From Paramacrobiotus metropolitanus (lineage: Eukaryota; Tardigrada; Eutardigrada; Parachela; Macrobiotidae), in the NCBI RefSeq assembly GCF_019649055.1, contig NW_026570380.1, forward strand, positions 1 to 64,000: a stretch of 64,000 nt of DNA. Reading direction: 5' to 3'. Shown here piece by piece: positions 9,290 through 19,438 of the stretch. The notes beneath the pieces are model-generated. The model made no database searches. It was not told the DNA's origin and was given only the letters and a program-made list of their open reading frames with translations. The translations under genes were made by a program, and so were the position numbers. The first letter of the stretch is position 1, and the number at the start of each line of letters is the position of its first letter.

Positions 9290-11914
9290 TTGGTCGATTT
9301 CACTCCGACCCATTTATGGGAAATAGAAATCGAGTTGCCGTTTGATTTGACGTATTCTTTATTAGAATACAAACGTGATAATCATCGTTTGTATTTTAAT
9401 AATATTGCCGACATGCATCGGACTCCCTTGAATAAGCCAAGGCAGTTTGCCAATGGTTTAATTGAAAAAGCCGATCGGATTATCCGGAACCAGCCGGACA
9501 ATGTCAGCCAGACTAATGAGGCAAACGATAACGCTAACGCCGGCAAAATTACCCGTGGTAAAGCAAAACAGATCGTAGCCGGTGGGGAAGAAGTAGTACA
9601 TCAAGTACTACAAACAAATAAAAGGAAGCCGAAAAGAGCACCATTAGCCGATCTACCGGTATCCGAGTCGGTAGTACAGCCGACCTCGCCGGTGGTTCAT
9701 ATGAATCTAGATGAGGCAATGATCGAAGATTTGCCACCAAATGTCAAAAGATTAGGTAGCATAACCGAGTCGACCACGTCGACATCTTCGGCATCGCTTA
9801 TTAATATTAGCGATCCTGAGTCCAATAGGCTGCCCGACTCGTCGGACGATGAGGACGAAGAGCCGAGAACGGTAGTACCGTTGATGCCGAAAGCCCATTC
9901 TAGTCCCAGTCTAATCGACACAGTCTTGGGTAAAGACATGACTCCGGTTTTGAAAATGCCACCGATACAGCCGATCGGAGAATGAGCCTTTTATTGCAAG
10001 CTACAGATGCAGTAGTAGAACTGCAGAATCAAGTATCGGACTTTAGAGTCCGACTTGAAAAGCCGAACTGGATATCGCAGAGCGTAACAAAACGATTTGC
10101 GATATAAAAGCCGAAAAGGACAACCTAAAAAGAATGAGCAACTACGGGTTGCTAAAGGCTCCCATAATAAGGCGAGCGAAGCCGCTGTCGGGCTAGCAGT
10201 CCATGTTAGACAACGCGAAAATAAGATTGAAAAGTTAAAAGCCCAATTACAAAAAGTACAGGCCGACTTAAAATCCGAACAGAAATTCGTCGAGCGGATT
10301 CCGTAATCAGTATTTAAATGCCGTCCATGATATTGGAAGACTAAATACCGAATCTAACGACCGGTTAATTTCGATCTCGAAATTAAAAGAGACAAATTAA
10401 AAGGTCCGGTCGGAATTCAATGAATCAGCCGATAAGTACAGCCCCCTGTTGACGACGCATCAACAGATGATGGCCGCAGCCGAAAATCAAATCGAATACG
10501 AAGGAAGGCCGGCTCCCCGAGTGCGTACTTTTCAGACTGAGACCATGCACTCCTGCATGGAGTCGACTCATAGTACAGCCGAACGTATTAGTCAGCAACG
10601 AGTTTCGCAAGCCGAATCAGTAGCTATTCGCGAGCTATTGCGGGAAGAGCTAGGAAGGAAGAGCGAGCAAATAAGCTGAACTTATAGTCCGTTAAGAAAA
10701 GCGGATCTAGTCGATGCCATACGGCAGCCGGTACCAAGGCCGTCGTACAGTGGCAGTAAGGAAGATATTGATAGCTTCCTTATAAAATTTGAACTAGCCG
10801 CTAAGGAAACCGCTGGGTCAGTGACGAGCGTAAGATTTCCGAGCTCGCTTACTGCCTGAAGGACGAGGCAATCATATGGTACAATGGTCTGCTAACGTCG
10901 GTTAATAAGCCGACTACGTACCGGGAGTGGCGCGATCAATTGGACGCGCGGTTTGGTGATACTAGACGCTCTGTTAATGCGTTGTCCGAATTAAAGAGTC
11001 GAACGTACCGACCAGGTCAAGAATCGCTTGAGAGTTTCCTTCAGGCGTTGATGACGCTGAGAGAAAAGGCAGGTTATGCCGGCACGCCGGGACAATTTGT
11101 CGCCTTCTTGGTTAAGGGAGTAAAGATGCATGCAACTTTGCATGATAAAATCGAGGGCATGGATCGTCGTACGCCGGAAGAAATTCTAGAAAAGATAAGG
11201 TACTTGAGGGCGAGTAATCCCGACAAGTATGTAATCCCAGTCGGTAGCAAGCGTAAGAATCAAGATGCCGATTCAGTTACCGTTTGTTTGGTACAGACCC
11301 AGCCGAAGCCGGTGAGCTATGCTGCAGCAGCCGCTAGCCCACCGCGTCCCAATGCGAATCGCCGACCAAGACCTGGCGGTAATGGCAATGATGGTAACAT
11401 TAGGCCAGCTTGCAACGCTAATAACAACAACAAAATAAGACCAGCCGGTAATAATATTAATAATAACCAACAGCCGAGTCGTAGCCAGTTGTGGGCCGAG
11501 AACTCTGGACGTATTCCAGAAAATACTAAACGGGCTCCATGACTGGAGAAGGAAATGCGACTGGAGAAGGAAATGCGCAATGGTACTTGAGTATTGCCAA
11601 CAGTGCGATTTCTGCGGGCACGACTTTGAGGCATGGAAGTTTAAGGATGTGTCTCAAGCCGAAAATCCGATCTATTTGTCGTATCATGATCGGGTAACGG
11701 GAACTTGTCGGTACGCCCGGGATTTCCGGAACCGAAGTCAAACCGGTGTGAGGCGGGTACGCCTAATAGCGGCCGCTCCCGTAACAATTCCCATTCGCGC
11801 AACCAAGGCCCGGTCCATCCGAACGGTCCGCGGCCGACGTCGTGCTCACCGCCGCCGCAGCAGATTGAATTTGCTGCATCAGCAAGTAGCCAGGAAAACG
11901 AGAACGGGGAGTAA
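9290..11914 (+). pseudogene. Gag of element C, broken
   Basis: Several frames in order. 9290-9985 (231 codons, ends TGA) is acidic and serine-rich. 10097-10306 and 10449-10679 are charged helical (coiled-coil-like) segments. 10690-11542 holds the gag core: an RPSYSGSKEDIDSFL block in one frame, then ARFGDTRRSVNALSELKSRT onward in another, with the YRPGQESLESFLQ pattern typical of Gypsy gag. An Asn-rich tail follows, then a cysteine cluster around 11590-11620 (C-x2-C-x2-C-x-H). An 18-bp tandem duplication (GACTGGAGAAGGAAATGC) sits at about 11540-11575. At least three frame changes make it non-functional. The start is unclear, since the first frame opens with TTG and its first ATG is at 9411. 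Confidence 0.7.
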
Positions 11915-11934
11915 CCGCCAGCAGTACTTCCCCG

Positions 11935-12402
11935 ATGACTGGTGAATCGCCGGATACTCGTGAATCAATAACAATTAGTGGTATCCGAATCACCGAAGCG
12001 ACCAACCTATCTGAGCCGATTGTTAACGACATCAATATCGATTATTCTACTACCGATTCTACTAGAGAACCAAGCCGAGCACCACCGCTAACACAGTGGG
12101 AGTTTATTAATGGCCGTAGCGTTCAAGTTATGGTCGATCTTGGAGCTGACACATCACTCATCTCGAATGAGTTTGTCGATGAACTAAACGTTGAAAAATT
12201 TCCCCTAATTAAGGCGTTCAATATTCGAGGAATAGGAGGTATGTGCGGGTTCTTAGTTACCCACTACTGTGTAGTAAAAGTACATATCTTTAATCAATCG
12301 ACCGACCATACCTTCTATATTGAGCCGACCGTTAACGATACTAAAGCACTATTGGGACAAGATTTCTTGGCCGATACTCTCTATTTAGTTCGAAAAAACT
12401 AG
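11935..12402 (+). pseudogene. Retropepsin of element C with altered active site
   Basis: 155 codons. The retropepsin fold is recognisable from VMVDLGADTSLIS at 12128-12166, a GIGG turn, and the closing ALLGQDFL at about 12345-12372. The family active site is D-(T/S)-G. Here it reads D-L-G (GAT CTT GGA at 12134-12142), while the sister copy in element B has D-T-G. The aspartate is kept but the neighbouring Thr/Ser is lost, so activity is doubtful. It would cleave Gag-Pol during particle maturation. Confidence 0.75.
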
Positions 12403-12414
12403 TTACAGTGTATC

Positions 12415-12727
12415 CGTAAGATTAACACTGTTGTACTTCAGCCGATAGCTATTCAACCAATAAAGCCGAATACTATTGAAGAAATTGTTCCGACACCCGT
12501 GGCATCGGAACCAACTATTACTGCTACTGCAATTCCTAAAGAGCCGATCCCTAAAGCCGTAATTGTTCCGATACCCAAGGCAAAGGCCACGAGCAAAAAG
12601 AAAATTAAACTACAAGCTAACCGAGCGCCTCGGTCACGCTTCGATCCAATGGCGTCGGTAATGGAATTTAAAAGAGATGAGCCGACAATAGCGTGTAGAT
12701 CACAATTAAAGCCGAACGCACGCAGCC
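12415..12727 (+). other. Pro/Lys-rich linker at the pol deletion of C
   Basis: Between protease and integrase remnant lies a short Pro-Ile-Pro-Lys-rich frame (12499-12735) with a KKKIK cluster. In element A the equivalent interval holds RT, RNase H and the integrase core, about 3.5-4 kb. The deletion endpoint is therefore within about 12.6-12.8 kb. Confidence 0.5.
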
Positions 12728-13500
12728 GTGAGTAATAATGCGAATGTCGAATCTAACGAGCCTAATCATGCTGTTACCGTAGCTAATAATGTAGCCGCTA
12801 AAAATCGTGTCCAAAATAAGTCCACTCGCATGTCGCCGTACTATATGTTGTACGGGAGCGAGCAAGTCATCCCAGCCGATACGGTCAATAAGACCAATAT
12901 ACCAGCCGAACATGCGTCGATAGCCGAATATATGGATGAATTTCGTCATAATTTAGCGAGAGCGCATGAGTTAATATCCGAAATCAATATCCAAGAAGAA
13001 TTTGTTAAAACTGCCGAGCGTTTTAATTAGAAACGCAGGGAAGACGATTATCAGATCGGTGAACTAGTTCTTCTAAAGCGAGAGAAGAAGAAAGGTTAAA
13101 CCGAATCCTTCCGTGAGAAATTCGGAGGCAGATGGGAAGTTGCTGGTTTCCCGTACACCAACGCAGTCGAAATCGAGAATAAAGATAAGCCGGGAGAAAC
13201 ACGTATTCTTAATTGCGAGCGCCTCAAACGTTATAATACAACCGAAGAGGATCGGAAGGAAACAACTTCTATTATCTCGATCCCGAAATCAGCCGAAAAT
13301 GGTCTGAATGTGGACGCTGAGCCGTTCATATCAGCCGAATCAATAGACATTACTGAAGTCGTACGATAATGTCGAAAATAATGCTGCCGTCGGAAACGAC
13401 AATGATCAGTGGGAACCGGAAGGCGTGGTTGTCGCTGATAATAGCCGTAAAAACAATAAGAAAAAGTCGATTAAATTAAAGTTGCATTTACGCCGTAACA
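12728..13500 (+). pseudogene. Integrase C-terminus, GPY/F module and basic tail of C
   Basis: The first part (12728-13030, apparent GTG start) matches the end of the integrase core of element A: MSPYYMLYGSEQVIP against FSPYHMLYGREMTIP, then a helical stretch. A stop at 13028 is followed by YQIGELVLLKR and, after another stop at 13098, FREKFGGRWEV and RLKRYN, the pattern of a GPY/F chromatin-targeting module. From about 13372 another frame gives an acidic then very basic tail (RKNNKKKSIKLKLHLRR), the counterpart of the AT-hook tail of A and B. No catalytic residues remain. Confidence 0.75.
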
Positions 13501-13768
13501 AAACAGGATACGTACATGTACGGTAATTTCGTTATTAACGTTGCTGTCCGTACCACTTGCCGACTTAACCCTACTATTTCCCCCTATTACGGTGGTTCGT
13601 ACCTCTTGTCGAATTCTAATGTAATTAGCCGCTCCGACTTGGAGAATTCCACTAACGTAGTGGTCCGTATCTCTGTTAATGATTCCGCTAAATCACCGAA
13701 ATAATTGCCGAAATTATTACCGATCAATTACTGAACTAATTCTTGAATTATTTATGTAATTATTATGC

Positions 13769-13798
13769 TGCTAACTCACCGTGCTCACTGTGTTGTAG
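13769..13798 (+). promoter_or_regulatory. Candidate branch point and 3' splice acceptor before ORF3 of C
   Basis: TGCTAAC-like branch point (GCTAAC at 13770-13775), then a pyrimidine-rich stretch ending TTGTAG with AG at 13797-13798. An ATG follows 12 bases later at 13810. The same arrangement precedes the 3' ORF of element B. Confidence 0.55.
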
Positions 13799-13809
13799 GC
13801 AAAGTCGGA

Positions 13810-15298
13810 ATGGAACGCCAAGGCCGTCAGCCGCAACGACCGCGGGGTTCAGGTAATGGCATAACGCCGTGAACGCCGCCGAAAACTCAGCGTTTGAATA
13901 TTCTGTTACATGATGATAACCTGAGGAAGAGGCGGTTCAGATTGACACCGTACGGGTTTCTCGTTCTAGTCAGACCGATCCGGTATATATTACCGATTAT
14001 GACCGTTATCAAGAATTATTAAGCCGTATGCAGGAAGATGATGGCAAGAATTTTCCGCCAGATGAATCGCCGGAAAATGTACGAAATATTCAAGCCGGAC
14101 AGTCTAATGTCGAACCAGTACAGAATGTAGCCGTAATTCAGCTGACTGTACGCACGGTGGAAACACAGGCGCCAGTACAATTACTGCCGATAAATTTGAA
14201 CGTGTTCCAGAGTGAACCTCCGTCTATTCAGCCGGCACGTAATGTGCAAGAACCTGCCGTAGTGGCACAGCCGTACCTAGCGACTCCGCAAGGTGCGCGT
14301 TGCAACCCGATATCAGATCACGGTGTGATCCGTTTAAATTACCCAGTGCCGCATGAGATTCGTATCACGGAAACGCCGGTCATTACGCCGTTGCCATGAG
14401 ATTCGTATCACGGAAACGCCGGTCATTACGCCGTTGCCGCCTCTGGTGCCGGGAGACCCACACATGAATTTGGCACGCGTTACCATAGGTCACCGTCGAC
14501 ATACGCTTGTAATGGGGCCGGCATACCGCCGACATTGCTGCCGCGAGTAATTCAAATCAGGCCGGTTGTGCCGGGTCATGCGCCGTCAGCACAGCCGCGT
14601 ATGGTTGTTGCACCGCCGAATACTGCTGTACGTCTTCGACCGGTGAGCAAAAGCTCTCTATCGCAACACCGTTTTATAATTTTGCCGACTGATCAGCAGT
14701 TCCCTATTAGTACAATAGTGCGACCGGGAGTTGTTGAAATTAGTACGCCAGTTCGTATGCCGAATTTACCCGTATCACAGAGTGGTACTTTGCCGGTGGC
14801 ACAGACTGATGGTGTGCCTAAGCAGTCTAAAGACGGACAGCTGTCGCCAAATAAAATGCCGCGATTGTCTCCAGAGGCAACCGGTAATCTTAGTACCGAA
14901 ACGGCTCTGCGTGAGTCACAGCGTAGGCAGAAGTTGCGTCAGGATCGGGAGGAGTTGCAACGGCAAATCATCCTGGTTCGAGACCAAATAAACCGATGCT
15001 GTTTGATAGCGATGCAGATGAGCCGAATAGACTCGTAATCGATGAGCCGACTGTCGAAGTTGGTGATTTAGATCAGTCGATGCAGGATCAAACGGGAAGA
15101 ATGTTAATACTCCTTCAACTGTCCGTGTACCGTCGCCGGAATTTCCGGAACATATGCCGATTACTAAGAAGCCGTCACCTAAAAAGTCACCGAATAAATC
15201 GTCGAATTATTCGGAAGATTCTTCGCGGTCCAATGCTTCGCTGCCGTTTGTAGCGGAGCACGATGAACCGGAAGACGAATTGCGTGTAATGTTAGAGC
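13810..15298 (+). pseudogene. ORF3 of element C, proline-rich N-terminal part
   Basis: The ATG at 13810 opens a short basic, Gln/Arg-rich peptide that stops at 13872. Downstream, frames at 14028-14399 and 14535-15038 are rich in Pro, Val, Gln and Thr with repeated PVxxxP and VPG motifs, then a charged helical end (residues RESQRRQKLRQDREELQRQ). A 43-bp tandem duplication at 14352-14437 shifts the frame and ends the first piece. The last part (to 15298) is acidic and Pro/Ser-rich. Position 3' of pol and composition are like the 3' ORF of element B. I recognise no env signature (no signal peptide or membrane anchor seen). Confidence 0.5.
14352..14437 (+). repeat. 43-bp tandem duplication in C ORF3
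   Basis: Copies 14352-14394 and 14395-14437 are identical. 43 is not a multiple of three, so the duplication throws the reading frame and creates the TGA at 14397-14399. Identity of the copies suggests a recent event. Confidence 0.9.
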
Positions 15299-15302
15299 CG
15301 CT

Positions 15303-16379
15303 TTTCAGTTTTTTAAAGATCTGAAGAATAAGGAAAGAGTCGCATCATTTACCTTTTTATTCCAGACCTATCGGAGCAAAGTTAACAGAGATGTTAATCG
15401 TGAACGCTTTCGCCTAGCGATTCAAGGCGCAGTTAACCGGGGCGAAATGCTCGAAGTGTACCAACATTGGTCAGGTACGATAATGTATTCGCCGACCGAT
15501 CATCGCCGTAGGTGGTACGAGCGGATGATCGTTAATACGCCGGAAAGTTTCAGAGGAGCCGTGACTATCGCTTTACACGATATTCACAATAGACTTGGTT
15601 CCTCTGTAGCCGAAATAGCGAACTACATAACGTTTACATTGCCGATGCGACCGCGTTCTGCTGCACAACAGTTTCCTATGATTTTGGAAGCCGTCCACGA
15701 GTTACTCCGTAGGGAAATACTCGTAGAGATTGCCGGGTTTATTGTGCCGCGATATGCCCTGGCCGAAACAAACCGCACGCGAATGAATGCCGTAACTGGT
15801 GTGCCAGTAAAAGACTTAGGTCTACCGCCGCCCGATAAGAAGCGAAAGAAGAACACGGTCATTCGACCGCCGCCGCCGCCTTCAGAACCTACTCTGGCTG
15901 TTCTGGCAGATACTTTCGGGCAGATCCTTCGATCTCGTGAAGAGCCGATTTTTGGAAGAATTATCGATCGCCTTAGGCATCGAAATAATTCGACAGCCGT
16001 TGTAACCGCAGTTACCCGCGCATATGAAGAGGGTAGATTATTACGCCGTTTTATTACTCAGCAATTGCTGGCGTATTATACCGTTTCGCCGCACATCTCG
16101 TTTCTGCTTGAATATCCATTGTTAGGTGCCAGTTCTTGGCAAGAAGTAGTTACCCGTGCGGCCGGAGAAATTAACGATCACCAGGGATCGACAGTCGACG
16201 AAATCGCGCAGTATATTTGCACGGTTCGTCCCGATATGGGAAATCGTGTTGATCATTATGTGGAATTAGCCGTGTCCGAGTTAGTACTAGATCCGCGTAG
16301 TATTTCTACAAACGATCCGGAACGTGGTATCACTTGGCGTATTAACCGGGCTGATGAACCGGGACCATCACGCCGATAA
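15303..16379 (+). CDS. ORF3 of element C, H15-like winged-helix repeat protein
   Basis: Open frame of about 358 codons; the first ATG, at 15447, gives 310 residues. Counting from that ATG, residues 33-105 resemble the linker-histone globular (H15) winged helix: an AV..AL helix, RLGSSVAEIANYI (49-61), then an amphipathic helix and a V-E-I-A-G-F-I-V wing. Residues 230-299 repeat the pattern, with HQGSTVDEIAQYI at 245-257. A weaker middle unit spans 150-202, and the part upstream of the ATG (RFRLAIQGAVNRGEML) looks like a fourth. A basic KKRKK and a run of prolines separate units 1 and 2. H15 domains bind DNA at the nucleosome dyad. A chromatin- or genome-binding role here is inference. Not broken internally, but a frame change near 15300 separates it from the upstream ORF3. 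Confidence 0.6.
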   Translation, partial: FQFFKDLKNKERVASFTFLFQTYRSKVNRDVNRERFRLAIQGAVNRGEMLEVYQHWSGTIMYSPTDHRRRWYERMIVNTPESFRGAVTIALHDIHNRLGSSVAEIANYITFTLPMRPRSAAQQFPMILEAVHELLRREILVEIAGFIVPRYALAETNRTRMNAVTGVPVKDLGLPPPDKKRKKNTVIRPPPPPSEPTLAVLADTFGQILRSREEPIFGRIIDRLRHRNNSTAVVTAVTRAYEEGRLLRRFITQQLLAYYTVSPHISFLLEYPLLGASSWQEVVTRAAGEINDHQGSTVDEIAQYICTVRPDMGNRVDHYVELAVSELVLDPRSISTNDPERGITWRINRADEPGPSRR

Positions 16380-16778
16380 AATAACACATTAAAAGCCGAT
16401 TTATTGTCGATAATAATTAATAAATTTTCACTTAGCCGCCTAATAATTAACAACTAATTGGATAATTATTATATTAGCCGTAGATTTCCCCGTTAAAATG
16501 TGGTCCGTTCCTTTTGCACAAATCGCCGAATTAAAATAGAAATGTGTTACCGACTGAACTGTAGAGTTCTGTATAAATAATAATTAAAATTATAAGCTGA
16601 CTAATTCCCCACAATATGAGGTTGGTACCTCTTTGCTCTGAATCATCATGTCGATTAAGAAATTATTTAGCCGATTTAAATAGGTAACACATTGCCGGTT
16701 AATTACTGTCGATTAATTAACATAATGTTATTATATGCGATATTTAGCCGATGCCACCACTAACCACGGTATACCACT
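16380..16778 (+). other. Short AT-rich gap in element C
   Basis: About 400 bp with no supported frame. GCCGA or GCCG pentamers still recur on the plus strand, as in the rest of C. Confidence 0.4.
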
Positions 16779-17401
16779 AACCGCCGAAAATGCGCCGAAT
16801 GTCTCTTCGAAGATAAATTGTACGACGAACGGGAGAAGGAAACCGTTGTTAACCGACTGGTTAATAAAATCCTTTCCTGCAGTTTGGATGCGTACGCCAC
16901 ACTAGGTGAAGCGCATTTCAAGTCGGTATTCCAGGCGAAACCATGGCAGCGTATCAGGGTGAATGACGCTGCCCGGAAATTGATAGCCGATCGCGAACCA
17001 CAGTGGTGCGATATGCCACTGCCTGTCGACTTGCCGCCGCAGCCTAATTATCCTGCGCCACTGCAGTTGCCGATAAACTATTCTGCGCAAATGCAGATGC
17101 CGATGAACTAGGTAAATTCTAATTCAGATGCTGATACGTTTTCTCTAAGTGATTGGGAATGTATTCCCCTAAATCGTCATAGTCCCAGTCAGTGGGAGAG
17201 AGATGCGTTAAATTTACAAAATGTTATGCCGCAGGTCTATGCGGTGAACCCGCAGGCACAGCCGCAAATACCTTATTATCAATACCAGCAGACGCAGTAT
17301 CAGCTGGCGAAATATGCGCAATGCTCAGATTCAGACATTCGGGTATCTTCCAACGCTTATGTAGGTTTTTTGTGCATTATCCGCAGTAGAAATGACTGGT
17401 A
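16779..17401 (+). pseudogene. ORF3 tail of element C with one in-frame stop
   Basis: A single frame runs from about 16779 to a TAA at 17399-17401, interrupted by TAG at 17109-17111. It starts with a C-x2-C pair (CAEC) before an acidic helix and a VVNRLVNK block, then becomes rich in Pro, Gln, Met and Tyr (LPPQPNYPAPLQLP before the stop, YYQYQQTQYQ after). The Cys pair followed by a helix recalls the C-x2-C block between protease and RT in elements A and B. Function not recognised. Confidence 0.45.
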
Positions 17402-17593
17402 ACGTGTGTCATCACGATCCGGAGCTTATCTACGCTCTGAATGGTCAAAACAACTATACCGCACGTATTCAAAATACCGCGCTGCACAGCTCCATTTTTT
17501 AAATACCCGTTCTGATCTCTGTGAATCATGACCCACGCGCGATAATGCGCCGCACTAGCCGTACACCTGCGTCCGTACGCGTATTTACGCAAA

Positions 17594-17890
17594 ATGAAAG
17601 AGTCCGAAATGGATGAGGAACAACTCGAGTTCTATCATCGATACCGTCACGAATACCTAGATGAATATCTAGATGATGCCGATAATATTGAGCAGCCGTT
17701 TATTCGTTTGCCGTCACCGCAAGGTGAAGAATTCCACGATACAGTGGAAAATGAGCTGGCACAATTTGTGCAACCAATGTCCGAAATACGTGGCGATGCA
17801 AGGAATGCAGTCGCCGTCGCCGCTGTAACCGATTCCGTTTCTGACACGGCTGCAGCTGATGCTGACACCGATATGTTGACTGATGCGTGA
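17594..17890 (+). CDS. Acidic small ORF at the 3' end of element C
   Basis: 98 codons from ATG to TGA, strongly acidic (EYLDEYLDDAD, DADTDMLTDA) with an Ala/Val-rich centre. It follows the tail frame after a gap of about 190 bp that also reads through in sense (SEWSKQLYRTYSKYRAAQ). Probably the last piece of the same broken ORF3. No family recognised. Confidence 0.4.
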   Translation: MKESEMDEEQLEFYHRYRHEYLDEYLDDADNIEQPFIRLPSPQGEEFHDTVENELAQFVQPMSEIRGDARNAVAVAAVTDSVSDTAAADADTDMLTDA

Positions 17891-18110
17891 GCGATGTGCT
17901 GCCGGAATTGTGCTGATTTGGAGGACAAGTGATTCTACGGAATGGAACGCATCATGACGAAATGCATCTCATAAAATTCGCTATTTTTTGTGATTTTTCT
18001 AACCTAGTATATGCCGCCGCGCTTGTATTTGGTCGCATTTTGCTCATCAGTTTCTGTGTTTTTTTGAGTCTGTATGTCCTCGCGGGAGCTCAGAGTTCCT
18101 TCCCGTGGCA

Positions 18111-18540
18111 TGTCAGGAAAGCAGTGCCACCGCACAGGTTGGCGGTGGGTGTCGCTCTGCGATCCCCGGGTATTTTTCGAATTTCGACCGTACATTAAGA
18201 TGTACGGTCCCACTCTCATTCGGTGGATTTCTCATCTCCAAGCCAGGAATATCCTGACTAGTCGACAGTGTTTTTCCTCGTGTTCCCTTTCTGGGCCTCT
18301 GATCATCCTGCGGATGATTTACATTTGTCGGGCGATAGTGCCTTTATTAAAATTCATTTCATTAATATTCATTTATTAAAATTCAAGTGCTGTAAAATAT
18401 GTTCTAGCTTCGCTTCGGTCTTTTAGTGCTAGCTTCAGCGGTGCACTTCCCTAGTTAAAATTTTATTTTAATAAACGATCTTGGTTGGTAGCGCGTTTGT
18501 TCCGTTCGCACTCCTGTGCTACGCACACAGCGTGCTTTCA
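18111..18540 (+). repeat. 3' LTR of element C
   Basis: 430 bp beginning TGTCAGGAAAG and ending GTGCTTTCA, so TG...CA bounded. It aligns with 4849-5130 and with 7745-7827. AATAAA at 18470-18475. It contains about 105 bp (18351-18457) absent from the right half of the 5' LTR, including GCTTCGCTTCGGTC, a 14-mer seen again at 18926-18939. Confidence 0.8.
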
Positions 18541-18695
18541 CCAGTAAAATTCTCTGTCGAATGAGTGTAAACACGATACGCTGCGACGAATCGTTTGCAA
18601 GAAATAAGCTTAAAACGGAGACGGCCATTTTCTTCAGCCACCCGGTAGGGCGCTTGTTTTTTAAGAACAGCAGCGAAGTTTTACAGGCACGCATA

Positions 18696-18745
18696 CAAAA
18701 GAATTAGGTGATTTAAAAAGACTTTTAAATTACCTAATTCTTTTG
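18696..18745. repeat. Long hairpin, 23-bp arms and 4-bp loop
   Basis: Arms 18696-18718 and 18723-18745 pair at 22 of 23 positions around the loop AGAC. It may be a terminal or palindromic miniature element. No ORF is associated. Confidence 0.75.
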
Positions 18746-18799
18746 CGACCGAAGCAAAAGATTCTTTTGCGCACTCCACCATCCCGTATATTTGACTTA

Positions 18800-18883
18800 T
18801 ATACTATGGCCTATGCTACGGCTTATACTACGGATACGGCCTAGGCTTATACTATGGCCTATACTACGGACTACGTGACAGAC
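18800..18883. repeat. 12-bp degenerate tandem repeat
   Basis: Seven consecutive 12-mers of the type TAT(A/G)CTA(C/T)GG(C/A)(C/T), for example TATACTATGGCC and TATACTACGGAC, with one diverged unit (18836-18847). A fragment with no gene lies downstream to 19438. Confidence 0.7.
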
Positions 18884-19438
18884 TGACAGACAAAAGTCCC
18901 GTTTTTCGGAACATAGAGGACCCCCGCTTCGCTTCGGTCGATTAATAAACTAAAAGTAATTAGCGTTAACAGAATCAATTTTATTATGGCTGCTATCACG
19001 CCACCAGCTTACTTCGCGTTATAGACTATGTTACAGTATTCGCGTTATTTTTTATCAGCACTTTGGCACAGAAGTGTGAGCGATGGATCACTGGCGTTCA
19101 CCTGCGCAACGCTACGCCAACGTATTACTGTCTGTGACGTGTCCGCTTCTCAGTGGTTGACGGCTAAAGCCGTTCTTTGTTTGCGGTCTCTCGCCATGTG
19201 CGTGGGCGGCGCTCAATGCGGATGCGAGCGCACTGCAAGTGGCTCTCCGATTTGTGATTTTTCATTATTAAAGTCAGCAAGTAGTTGAGCGGATGTCGTG
19301 TGTTATTGCATCGTTCGCAATACTTTCAGCATTGCTCACTCCACGGGATCCACCCTGGATCTCTCATAATAGAAGTACTGCCTGCGTTTGCTTTACACAG
19401 TTTTTTAAACAATGTGTGTAAAGTCTAACTGCTTTCCT
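18884..19438. other. Intergenic, nothing recognised
   Basis: An 86-codon frame at 19028-19288 is the longest on the plus strand and has no family signature. Confidence 0.4.

Larger units (their letters stand above)
4849..18540 (+). mobile_element. LTR retroelement C (Gypsy-like, non-autonomous) with nested LINE1
   Basis: Flanked by related LTRs (4849-7827, interrupted, and 18111-18540) that start TGTCA and end TTTCA. The first internal bases after the 5' LTR are TGGTGGAGAG, a primer-binding-site position. The coding order is gag, aspartic protease, integrase C-terminus with a GPY/F-like module, basic tail, then about 4 kb of extra ORFs. RT, RNase H and the integrase catalytic core are missing between 12.4 and 12.8 kb, so the copy cannot move alone. 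The flanks do not show a clean target duplication (CCAA before, CCAG after). The plus strand is strongly enriched in GCCGA across coding and non-coding parts. Confidence 0.75.

Noticed and set aside
18111-18540. Solo LTR
   Set aside because: Matching LTR parts with a primer-binding position at 7828 and gag-pol-like coding between them show that it is the 3' LTR of element C.
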